Below, in pieces: positions 25,335-33,291 of a DNA stretch of 64,000 bases. Below the pieces are notes generated by a model that saw only the letters and a list, made by a program, of their open reading frames with translations, searched no databases and was not told where the DNA came from. The translations under genes were made by a program, and so were the position numbers. The stretch is from assembly GCA_963813895.1 (NCBI GenBank), contig CAWFAS010000004.1, forward strand, positions 62,001-126,000. Direction: 5' to 3'. Each line of letters opens with the position of its first letter. The stretch's first letter is position 1. This DNA is from DASZWJ01 sp963813895 (GTDB taxonomy: Bacteria; Pseudomonadota; Gammaproteobacteria; JAURND01).

Positions 25335-26840
25335 ATGATGACATTAGATACCCCCTATATCAGTGGTGCTGCCCTGCTGCACGGTATCGCTTCGTGGCCC
25401 GAAAATTATCCAGTTAAGATTACTGGACTATCCTCCGACAGCCGCGAAACCCAACCCGGGGATTTATTCATTGCCTATGCAGGCCCAATAACTGAAAGAC
25501 AACAATACATCGAGCAGGCCATTAACCGCGGCGCCATTGCTGTCTTAGAAGAATCTCCTGCTCACGCCGATCACTTGCGCGTAGTGAATAAAACTCCTGT
25601 TCTGCAAGTTACGCAACTCGATACTAAGGTGGGGCCTATTGCTGCTCGCTTCTATGGTAATCCTTCAGCAGAGATGACCATTATCGGCATCACGGGCACT
25701 AATGGCAAAACCTCTTGCAGCCAGTTCATTGCCCGGGCCTTGCAACTAGCAGGTCAGCGCTGCGGCATCATAGGCACCTTGGGCAGTGGGTTCCCCGATG
25801 AGCTGCAGGCAGGTAACTTAACAACCCCGGATGCTATTACACTGCAGCAACAACTGGCCAGCTTAAAAAAACAGGGTGCAAAGGCCGTCGCCATGGAAGT
25901 TTCATCGCATAGCCTAGTGCAACATAGAGTGGCCGGAGTGCATTTTGATTATGCGATATTCACTAACCTGACCCAAGACCATTTAGACTATCATAAAGAT
26001 ATGGCGCATTACGGAGCTGCCAAGCGGCTTTTATTTTTACAACCTAGTTTGCAATACGCCATCTTCAATACCGACGATAATTTTGGCGCAGAATTATTGC
26101 GCGAGTTTAACACCCATTTATCCTGCTACAGCTATGGCCTGCAATCATCGGCAATGACTAGCCAGCGCATCCAAGCAAATCAGATCAAACTAATTACCCA
26201 AGGCATCAGCGCCCAAGTGACCACTCCATGGGGCAAAGGCAACTTACACAGCCAGCTCTTAGGCCGCTTTAATCTGAGTAATTTGCTAGCAGTATTAACT
26301 ACACTGGGAATAATGGGCATCCCACTGGGGGATATATTGCAATATTTAGCTTCGTTGCCCGGCGTGCCAGGCCGAATGCAGACTTTTGGCGGCGGTAAAT
26401 TGCCATTAGTGGTGGTGGATTTTTCCCATACACCTGACGCGCTGGAAAAAGCGCTAACCGCTCTGCGAGAACACTGCCATGGTAAACTATGGTGCGTATT
26501 TGGTTGTGGCGGAAATCGCGATGCCACCAAACGCAAACTGATGGGACAAATTGCTGAACGCTTTAGCGATCAAATCATTATTACTAATGATAATCCACGC
26601 TTTGAAGATCCGATAGAAATCACTGCCAATATTGTTGAAGGTTTGCTATGCCCTTGGGCAGTAGAAATAGAGTACGATCGTCAGGCCGCTATCGCACATG
26701 CTGTTGACTGTGCGCAGTCCGGTGATGTTATATTAGTGGCTGGCAAAGGCCATGAAACCTATCAGCAAGTGGGGGCGGTTAAAATTCCCTTCAATGATGC
26801 GGAGCAGGTACAAAGACAGCTACAATTGAAGCACGTTTGA
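25335..26840 (+). CDS. murE: UDP-MurNAc-tripeptide synthetase MurE
   Basis: MurE adds the third amino acid to the UDP-MurNAc dipeptide using ATP. The 501-residue protein has the P-loop GITGTNGKTS at 118-127, the central Mur ligase motifs (YAIFTNLTQDHLDYH) and the C-terminal amino-acid specificity motif DNPR at 419-422. DNPR indicates meso-diaminopimelate, not lysine, as expected for a Gram-negative wall. AGGA lies seven bases before the first of two adjacent ATG codons. Confidence 0.97.
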   Translation: MMTLDTPYISGAALLHGIASWPENYPVKITGLSSDSRETQPGDLFIAYAGPITERQQYIEQAINRGAIAVLEESPAHADHLRVVNKTPVLQVTQLDTKVGPIAARFYGNPSAEMTIIGITGTNGKTSCSQFIARALQLAGQRCGIIGTLGSGFPDELQAGNLTTPDAITLQQQLASLKKQGAKAVAMEVSSHSLVQHRVAGVHFDYAIFTNLTQDHLDYHKDMAHYGAAKRLLFLQPSLQYAIFNTDDNFGAELLREFNTHLSCYSYGLQSSAMTSQRIQANQIKLITQGISAQVTTPWGKGNLHSQLLGRFNLSNLLAVLTTLGIMGIPLGDILQYLASLPGVPGRMQTFGGGKLPLVVVDFSHTPDALEKALTALREHCHGKLWCVFGCGGNRDATKRKLMGQIAERFSDQIIITNDNPRFEDPIEITANIVEGLLCPWAVEIEYDRQAAIAHAVDCAQSGDVILVAGKGHETYQQVGAVKIPFNDAEQVQRQLQLKHV

Positions 26841-26854
26841 TATTAAATTACTTT

Positions 26855-26946
26855 GTAACCATTCAGCACTCCAGATTGAGGGTCGGCTTTCTCCCCTCTC
26901 ACGCAAGCGGGAGAGGGGAGAAAGCTAGCCTATGCTGAATAGTTAC
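26855..26946. repeat. palindromic repeat, family E (murE-murF gap)
   Basis: The tips are GTAACCATTCAGCA and TGCTGAATAGTTAC and the core is TTTCTCCCCTCTCACGCAAG paired with GCGGGAGAGGGGAGAAA. The right arm matches the copy at 132-213 almost exactly; the left arm has diverged between tip and core. It interrupts the mur operon without touching either gene. Confidence 0.85.
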
Positions 26947-26997
26947 ATTACTTTTAATAAATGAGTCGATCCCCCATAAACCCAACCAACTAAACTT

Positions 26998-28347
26998 ATG
27001 AAACTCTCCAAAACCGCATCCCTTTTAAAAGCCCAATATTCAGGGCCAGATATTGATTTTCACGGTGTCAGCATAGATACCCGTACCCTGCAGCCCAACG
27101 AATTATTTATTGCGATCAAAGGAGCTAACTTTGATGGCCATGATTTTATCTCGGTTGCTGAAGAAAAACGGGCCGCAGCATTACTAGTACAATCTCCTAT
27201 CAAATCAGCACTTCCACAAATTCACGTCAGCAATACTATTACCGCTTTGGGCCAACTGGCTGCACACCATCGCCAACAATTTACACTTCCCTTAATCGGC
27301 GTCACAGGTAGCTGTGGAAAAACCACCGTTAAATCCATGATCGCTAGCATCCTTAGCCATTGTGGCGAGGTACTTTTCAGCGAAAGTAGTTTTAATAATG
27401 ATATTGGCTTGCCCCTGACCTTGCTGCGTCTCAACGCAAGGCATCAATATGCCGTTATTGAAATGGGTACCAATCACTTCGGAGAAATTGCCACCCTAAC
27501 CCAAATAGCTTGCCCCACAGTTGCATTAATTAATAATGCAGCAGCCGCTCACCTGGAAGGCTTAGGCGATGTAGCCGGTGTTTCCCGAGCCAAGGGCGAG
27601 ATTTTTCAGGGGTTGACCCGCGATGGAACAGGCATCATAAACGCCGATGACGCCTATGCAACCTATTGGGAAACCCTGATCACCGAGAAGAAAATCTTAC
27701 GTTTCAGCGTTACTAACGCTGCTGATATGGCGGCTAAAGACATCCAACTTGACCCTACTGGCAAACCCTACTTTACTTTAGTCACACCCCAAGGCGAAAT
27801 CAGCATTAGGCTTCCGTTATTAGGTCGTCATAACGTCGCCAATGCCTTAGCAGCGGCTACTGCGGCTTATGCAGTCCATGCACCTCTCTCGGCTATTCAA
27901 GCTGGTCTAGAGCAGGTAATTCCAGAAAAAAAACGCTTAAACGAATATCAGGCTTATAATGGCGCACGTTTGATTGATGACACCTATAATGCTAATCCTC
28001 TTTCTTTTAAAGCGGCCATTGAAATTTTAGCCCATTTGCCAGGCGAAAGAATTCTAGTGCTCGGTGATATGCGTGAACTGGGCGACCAAGGAAAGCATTA
28101 CCATCACGAATTAGGCTTAGAGGCACGCCGTCAAGGTATTGAGCAAATCTTCGCTTACGGTGAATTGAGTAAGGCCACGACCCAGGCATTCGGTGAATGC
28201 GGCTATCATTTTCAAGATCACGATGAACTTATCCGTTCCTTAAAGGCAAACTTAACCTCCAGCACCAGTATACTAGTTAAAGGTTCGCGCTCAATGCATA
28301 TGGAGCTGGTTGTGAAAGCCTTGCTGGATGAGTCAAAAGCTACTTAA
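26998..28347 (+). CDS. murF: UDP-MurNAc-tripeptide-D-Ala-D-Ala ligase MurF
   Basis: MurF adds D-Ala-D-Ala to the UDP-MurNAc tripeptide, the last cytoplasmic addition to the stem peptide. The 449 residues fit the family (452 in E. coli). It shows the N-terminal substrate domain, the P-loop GVTGSCGKTT around 101-110, the FNNDIGLPLTLL and EMGTNHFGEI motifs, and the C-terminal DDTYNANPLSF and GDMRELGD elements. Palindromes lie on both sides of the gene. Confidence 0.97.
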   Translation: MKLSKTASLLKAQYSGPDIDFHGVSIDTRTLQPNELFIAIKGANFDGHDFISVAEEKRAAALLVQSPIKSALPQIHVSNTITALGQLAAHHRQQFTLPLIGVTGSCGKTTVKSMIASILSHCGEVLFSESSFNNDIGLPLTLLRLNARHQYAVIEMGTNHFGEIATLTQIACPTVALINNAAAAHLEGLGDVAGVSRAKGEIFQGLTRDGTGIINADDAYATYWETLITEKKILRFSVTNAADMAAKDIQLDPTGKPYFTLVTPQGEISIRLPLLGRHNVANALAAATAAYAVHAPLSAIQAGLEQVIPEKKRLNEYQAYNGARLIDDTYNANPLSFKAAIEILAHLPGERILVLGDMRELGDQGKHYHHELGLEARRQGIEQIFAYGELSKATTQAFGECGYHFQDHDELIRSLKANLTSSTSILVKGSRSMHMELVVKALLDESKAT

Positions 28348-28386
28348 TTAATGAGCACAATTTTACTAAGAGTTATCATCATGGCC

Positions 28387-28443
28387 CCCCGCTACGTCGT
28401 CCCGCTCCCGGACTTGATCCGGGAGCGGGACGACGTAGCGGGG
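28387..28443. repeat. compact palindrome between murF and mraY (family B tips)
   Basis: CCCCGCTACGTCGTCCCGCT continues into CCCGGA, a 5-base loop and a perfect complementary arm. The CTACGTCGTCCCG tip is the same as in the copy at 30594-30721, but the core is CTCCCGGA instead of GCGGCTTG. No other feature is visible in the 149-bp gap. Confidence 0.88.
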
Positions 28444-28496
28444 AAGCTGCAATGACAGAACCAACAATAACTTACTTCAACGGTACTTAACCTATC

Positions 28497-29579
28497 ATGC
28501 TATTTTGGCTCACACAATTATTACAAAATCATTATGAATTTTTTCGCGTATTCCAATATTTAACTTTTCGCTCGATTTTAGGCGCTCTCACTGCACTCAG
28601 CATGGCATTGCTATTAGGTCCATGGATGATTCAAAAGCTGACGCAGTACCAAATTGGTCAGGTGGTACGCAATGATGGACCACAAACCCACCTCACAAAA
28701 GCAGGCACCCCCACTATGGGCGGCGCCCTGATTTTAATATCCATTACTACTAGTATCTTGTTATGGGGTAATTTAGCTAATCTATACGTGTGGTTGGTAC
28801 TAATAGTCATGCTGGGATTTGGGGTAATTGGTTGGATGGATGACTACCTTAAACTACGGGTAAAAAACTCGGTAGGCCTCCCGGCACGTTGGAAATACCT
28901 AGCGCAGTCAGTGCTGGGATTTGTCATAGCCTTTATTTTATATTGGATGGCTAAAAGTCCGGCGGAGACTACACTGCTGATTCCTTTTCTTAAAAATGCT
29001 GGCATACAACTCGGCGTTTTTTATATTTTCCTCAGCTATTTTGTGATCGTAGGCAGTAGCAATGCTGTAAACCTTACTGATGGTCTAGATGGCCTTGCCA
29101 TATTACCTACCGTCATGGTGGGTGGGGCACTGGGGATCTTTGCCTACTTAAGCGGCAATATTGAATTTTCAAAATACCTGGCGATTCCCTATATTCCAGG
29201 AGCAGGCGAAATTGCCATATTCTGCGCAAGCATTGTAGGAGCGGGGTTGGGCTTCCTCTGGTTTAACACCTATCCTGCGCAAATTTTTATGGGTGATGTA
29301 GGCGCATTGGGGTTAGGCGCTGCATTAGGCATTATAGCCGTCATAGTCCGCCAAGAGCTGGTGTTATTTATTATGGGGGGGATATTTGTTGTGGAAACTT
29401 TATCGGTAGTACTACAAGTAGCTTCCTTTAAACTGACACGGAAACGTATATTCAGAATGGCACCCCTTCACCACCATTTTGAATTGAAAGGCTGGCCCGA
29501 ACCACGAGTTATCGTGAGGTTTTGGATTATCACATTTGTGTTGGTATTGTGTGGGCTGGCGACGTTGAAATTGCGTTGA
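28497..29579 (+). CDS. mraY: phospho-N-acetylmuramoyl-pentapeptide-transferase MraY
   Basis: MraY transfers phospho-MurNAc-pentapeptide to undecaprenyl phosphate to form lipid I. The 360-residue protein (also 360 in E. coli) has ten predicted membrane spans, the catalytic Asp pair D115-D116 in GWMDDYLK, and the loops VNLTDGLDGLA, FMGDVGALGLG and APLHHHFELKGWPE. It is the last dcw gene here; murD, ftsW, murG and murC do not follow. Confidence 0.97.
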   Translation: MLFWLTQLLQNHYEFFRVFQYLTFRSILGALTALSMALLLGPWMIQKLTQYQIGQVVRNDGPQTHLTKAGTPTMGGALILISITTSILLWGNLANLYVWLVLIVMLGFGVIGWMDDYLKLRVKNSVGLPARWKYLAQSVLGFVIAFILYWMAKSPAETTLLIPFLKNAGIQLGVFYIFLSYFVIVGSSNAVNLTDGLDGLAILPTVMVGGALGIFAYLSGNIEFSKYLAIPYIPGAGEIAIFCASIVGAGLGFLWFNTYPAQIFMGDVGALGLGAALGIIAVIVRQELVLFIMGGIFVVETLSVVLQVASFKLTRKRIFRMAPLHHHFELKGWPEPRVIVRFWIITFVLVLCGLATLKLR

Positions 29580-29645
29580 GGGCAAGGTTAGGCACTGTAA
29601 TATCCTCTCCCTGGCGAGCTAATGAATGATGAGTACAGAATGGTT

Positions 29646-29801
29646 GCCACTAGAAGCTGCCCCCATCCTAACCTTCCCCCGCAAGCGGGGGAAGGGACTG
29701 GTTCGGTAGGATAAGTTATGCAGTCAATCCCATACTAGCTCGAGCAAGTCCCTTCCCCCGCTTGCGGGGGAAGGTTAGGATGGGGGGCAGCTTCTAGTGG
29801 C
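29646..29801. repeat. palindromic repeat, family A (after mraY)
   Basis: The tips GCCACTAGAAGCTGCCCCC and GGGGGCAGCTTCTAGTGGC are exact complements, with nested GCAAGC and GCTTGC hairpins in each arm. It fills most of the 246-bp gap between mraY and the converging secreted-protein gene, and may act as a terminator for both. Confidence 0.88.
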
Positions 29802-29825
29802 ACTTTATCTGAGTCTTCCTTCAAA

Positions 29826-30527
29826 CTACGGCGTTGAAGGAGGCCCAGCATCAGGTTCAGCCCCATAAATCAAAGGTCTTGGCACCACCGGTCGATTGAG
29901 ATGGCCTATATTAATAGTCATTTCTGGCCTGGTAATATCATTATCTCCAGAACACCCGATGGTAAAACGTAACCTGGCATCCTCCAGATCACAGGTAGCA
30001 TCTATACTACCCCCCTCTTCCGCATACTCCCAGCGAGCCACCTCATACTGACCGAAGGGCTCTTGTTCCGCCATCCTAAATTTCAGGTATAAGTGTGCTG
30101 GGTAACCTGTCCTCCTAATCGCGAAAGTATACTTGTCATGTGCATATAAAGTTTGGTCTTCCATAGCAGCAATATCTTGAGGACAAAATCGTTCAGAAAG
30201 AGGGTCTCGATTCTCTATTTGCGGTGCCTCTGCCGCGGGGGCCGCCTCCTCATGCTCACCGGCTTCAGGGAAACCCGGGCCATTGGTGATAGCTGTCTTA
30301 AAGGCCACTGGCGCAATAATACTTAAATTAATATCAGAGTCATTTTGTATACTGATTATCAGGGGCGGAACACGAGTCGAGCAAACATCGGGTACCTGAA
30401 TTTGGTTGGAAGGATAATATACGGGTTGATATTGCTGGGCCCAGATCGTTTTTTCAGGAAAGCCAATTAAACAGGCTACTGCTATTAGCTGTCCTAAGGT
30501 TGTGATTATATGTCGCAATTTGCGCAT
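29826..30527 (-). CDS. secreted protein of unknown function with four cysteines
   Basis: I do not recognise this 233-residue protein. AAAGGAG lies seven bases before the ATG. A signal peptide covers residues 1-30 (basic MRKLRH, hydrophobic LIAVACLIGF, cleavage near IWAQ). The mature part has cysteines at 49, 115, 179 and 192, suitable for two disulphides in the periplasm or outside the cell. Between the first two cysteines is an acidic, Ala/Glu-rich linker (about 86-105). The rest is beta-rich. It is a single gene, flanked by palindromes on both sides. Confidence 0.7.
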   Translation of the reverse strand: MRKLRHIITTLGQLIAVACLIGFPEKTIWAQQYQPVYYPSNQIQVPDVCSTRVPPLIISIQNDSDINLSIIAPVAFKTAITNGPGFPEAGEHEEAAPAAEAPQIENRDPLSERFCPQDIAAMEDQTLYAHDKYTFAIRRTGYPAHLYLKFRMAEQEPFGQYEVARWEYAEEGGSIDATCDLEDARLRFTIGCSGDNDITRPEMTINIGHLNRPVVPRPLIYGAEPDAGPPSTP

Positions 30528-30593
30528 CCGTATACTCCTTTAGATACAATGCACATAATATAGCATATTTTTGAGGAAGCAGATGGGTCCTCA

Positions 30594-30721
30594 CTCCCGC
30601 TACGTCGTCCCGCGGCTTGTCCGCGGGATCCAGGGGCTTAGCAAATGTTCCTTGCTCCCTCAGCCAGTTTTAGGCTCTTCTGGATCCCGCGGACAAGCCG
30701 CGGGACGACGTAGCGCGGGAG
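30594..30721. repeat. palindromic repeat, family B (before purB)
   Basis: CTCCCGCTACGTCGTCCCGC continues into GGCTTGTCCGCGGGATCCAG and pairs with an almost exact complement ending at 30721, around a loop of about 48 bases. Read in one frame it can be translated as a peptide containing VPRLVRGIQG, which is a product of the repeat, not a gene. Nothing else is visible in the 309 bp between the secreted-protein gene and purB. Confidence 0.88.
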
Positions 30722-30836
30722 AGCTGTGTAGACACACCCTAATATTCCAACACCACCACCTTAACAGAATCCTACTCTATAACCCCATCCTGAGATATGA
30801 TAGCTAAATGATCAACCACCCCCTGTATCAAATCCT

Positions 30837-32207
30837 ATGGAATACAATGCCTTAACCGCCCTGTCCCCCCTTGATGGCCGCTACAGTGCAAAATTATCCG
30901 CTCTCAGACCTATTTTCAGTGAATACGGGCTCATTCGGTTTCGCCTATTGGTAGAAATCCGCTGGCTACAACAGCTTGCCCAAATCCCAGCAATGAAAGA
31001 AATAAAGCCCTTTAGCCCCTCAGCGCAGCAACTATTGGATGATATTTACACCCACTTTAGCGAAGCAGATGCTACCAGAATAAAAGAGATTGAAGCCACC
31101 ACCAACCATGATGTTAAAGCGTTGGAATATTTCCTCAAAGAACGCATCGCAGCTAATGCTGAATTGGACGCTGTCAGCGAATTTATCCATTTTGGCTGCA
31201 CCTCAGAAGACATTAATAATCTAGCCTATGCTTTGATGCTAATCAGTGCTCGGGAAAAGTGTCTTTTGCCAACCATGGATAAGCTCATCACCACGCTGCA
31301 ACAGTTGGCAAACCAGTATGCTGCCCAACCCATGCTGTCACGGACCCATGGCCAGCCGGCATCTCCCACTACCATAGGTAAAGAATTAGCTAATACCCAC
31401 ATTCGTTTACAACGACAACGCCAACAACTCCAACAAGTGGCAATTTTCGGTAAGATTAATGGAGCTGTAGGCAATTTTAATGCCCACCTAATTGCTTATC
31501 CTGAAGTAGACTGGTTGTCAGTATCGCGGAAATTTGTTGAAAGCTTAGGGCTAAACTGGAATTCCCATACGACCCAGATTGAACCACATGATTACCTGGC
31601 CGAGTTCTTTCATACCCTGATACGTTTTAATGTAATCCTATTGGATTTTAATCGCGATATTTGGGGTTATATTGCTCTTGGCTATTTTAAACAAAAAGCG
31701 CGGTCAGGGGAGATAGGCTCTTCTACTATGCCACATAAAATAAATCCTATCGATTTTGAAAACTCTGAAGGTAATTTAGGCCTGGCAAATGCCATTCTCG
31801 ACCATATGGCCAGCAAACTACCTATTTCACGCTGGCAACGCGACCTGAGTGATTCCACAGTATTGCGAAACCTGGGAGTGGGGATAGCTCATTCCCTATT
31901 AGCCTATCAGGCCACTTTGTTAGGTTTAAATAAACTCGAAATTAATGCCCATGCCATTAATGCTGAATTGGAGCAAAACTGGGAAGTATTAGCTGAACCG
32001 ATACAAATGGTGATGCGGCGCTATGGCATAGCACAACCTTATGAAAAACTAAAAGCCCTGACACGAGGCAAAACAATTGATCGAGCTACTTTACTAAACT
32101 TCATTGAGAGCCTAGACTTACCTCAAGAGGTGAAGGCGTCTTTAATACAATTGACGCCGCAGACTTATACAGGCAATGCCTGCGAACAAGCTAAGACCAA
32201 CTTTTAG
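30837..32207 (+). CDS. purB: adenylosuccinate lyase PurB
   Basis: PurB removes fumarate from SAICAR in purine synthesis and from adenylosuccinate in AMP formation. The 456-residue length equals E. coli PurB. It shows TSEDINNLAYALM, the catalytic-His region SRTHGQPASPTT, and the signature loop GSSTMPHKINP beginning at Gly294, with the catalytic serine (S295/S296). The extended form IDFENSEGN after the signature is typical of the E. coli-like PurB subfamily. Confidence 0.97.
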   Translation: MEYNALTALSPLDGRYSAKLSALRPIFSEYGLIRFRLLVEIRWLQQLAQIPAMKEIKPFSPSAQQLLDDIYTHFSEADATRIKEIEATTNHDVKALEYFLKERIAANAELDAVSEFIHFGCTSEDINNLAYALMLISAREKCLLPTMDKLITTLQQLANQYAAQPMLSRTHGQPASPTTIGKELANTHIRLQRQRQQLQQVAIFGKINGAVGNFNAHLIAYPEVDWLSVSRKFVESLGLNWNSHTTQIEPHDYLAEFFHTLIRFNVILLDFNRDIWGYIALGYFKQKARSGEIGSSTMPHKINPIDFENSEGNLGLANAILDHMASKLPISRWQRDLSDSTVLRNLGVGIAHSLLAYQATLLGLNKLEINAHAINAELEQNWEVLAEPIQMVMRRYGIAQPYEKLKALTRGKTIDRATLLNFIESLDLPQEVKASLIQLTPQTYTGNACEQAKTNF

Positions 32208-32248
32208 TTTAAATGGACTGGCATAATTAAAAGTTAAAAGAGCAACTT

Positions 32249-33202
32249 ATGAAATCCCATTTTGCGCAATGGTTAATTCAGAAATTTAGCAAATGGCTAT
32301 TATATGAGCCACCTATAGAGCCATCCTATCTGTATGATTTTAAAAAAATTCGCTTTGAAATTCGACCTGCCGATGTGCTATTAGTGGAAGGCCGCAACCG
32401 TGTCAGCCGCATTATTAAACATATTACCCTTAGCACCTGGACCCATTCCGCTCTTTATATTGGCCGTCTTTATGATGTTGACGATGTGCAATTGCGCAGT
32501 TACATCAAAAAATACTATAAAGGTTCTCCAGATGAACAGTTGATCATTGAGAGTATGATGGGGCGCGGCACCATCATTACCGCTTTATCACGCTATAAGG
32601 ATTATACCGTTCGTATCTGCAGGCCACGGGGGCTATCGCGGGATGATGCACAAAAAGTGAATAGTTATGCCGTCCATCATTTAGGTATGCGCTACAGTTT
32701 ACGGCATATATTTGACTTGGCGCGCTTTATGTTGCCGTGGGGTATTATGCCGCGCAGATGGCGCTCTAGCCTGTTTGTGCATAACGCCCTGAAACCGACC
32801 GAAGAAATCTGTTCTTCATTAATTGCCAGTGCTTTTCAATCGGTGCACTTTCCTATTATCCCTGAGATTATTCATGATAAATCTGGATTGACCCTGACTA
32901 GCCGTAATCCCAGGCTATATACCCCCAAAGATTTTGACTACTCCCCCTTTTTTGATATTATTAAATATCCATTATTACCTCTAGGTGAAGGGATGTACCG
33001 TCACTTACCATGGAAAGAGGATTTGCTAAGTGGCACTGAATATATCCATTTTGTCAAAGATGTTTCTCCTGGATACTACACAACTGCAGCGAACGAAGGC
33101 GACCCTATTAAGCCTTTCATTGCATTGCCTTATATCGAGGAAGATGAAAAACCTGCAGATCAAGACCCAGCAGATAAAAATAGCGGGAAAGAAAAGAGAT
33201 AA
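32249..33202 (+). CDS. YiiX/YaeF-type permuted NlpC/P60 (papain-like) amidase family protein
   Basis: The 317-residue protein matches the pattern of the YiiX/YebB group of permuted papain-like enzymes. In this group the catalytic His comes first and the Cys later. Here RPADVLLVEGRNRVSR is followed by WTHSALYIG with His66, then IIESMMGRG with Glu101, and the nucleophile region TEEICSSLIASAF with Cys188. Family members cleave amide or ester bonds, and the substrate cannot be predicted. There is no signal peptide; a short amphipathic N-terminus (1-20) precedes the domain. The last 30 residues are Asp/Lys-rich. It follows purB by 41 bp on the same strand. Confidence 0.72.
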   Translation: MKSHFAQWLIQKFSKWLLYEPPIEPSYLYDFKKIRFEIRPADVLLVEGRNRVSRIIKHITLSTWTHSALYIGRLYDVDDVQLRSYIKKYYKGSPDEQLIIESMMGRGTIITALSRYKDYTVRICRPRGLSRDDAQKVNSYAVHHLGMRYSLRHIFDLARFMLPWGIMPRRWRSSLFVHNALKPTEEICSSLIASAFQSVHFPIIPEIIHDKSGLTLTSRNPRLYTPKDFDYSPFFDIIKYPLLPLGEGMYRHLPWKEDLLSGTEYIHFVKDVSPGYYTTAANEGDPIKPFIALPYIEEDEKPADQDPADKNSGKEKR

Positions 33203-33291
33203 ATCCGCCGCTTGGGCTTGTGTAACAAACCCTAAGTTCCAGTCAAAGTTGTTATTTCCTATTACTGCGACCACCACATCTGAGAAAATTC

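Noticed and set aside
29580..29825. Insertion sequence with terminal inverted repeats
   Set aside because: The inverted repeats enclose only about 60 bp with no transposase, and no clear target duplication can be seen, so these are at most non-autonomous elements.
30571..30807. Open frame containing a VPRLVRGIQG peptide before purB
   Set aside because: It is a translation of the family B palindrome; the same peptide appears from the copy at 48512-48706 on the other strand. No ribosome binding site and no domain.
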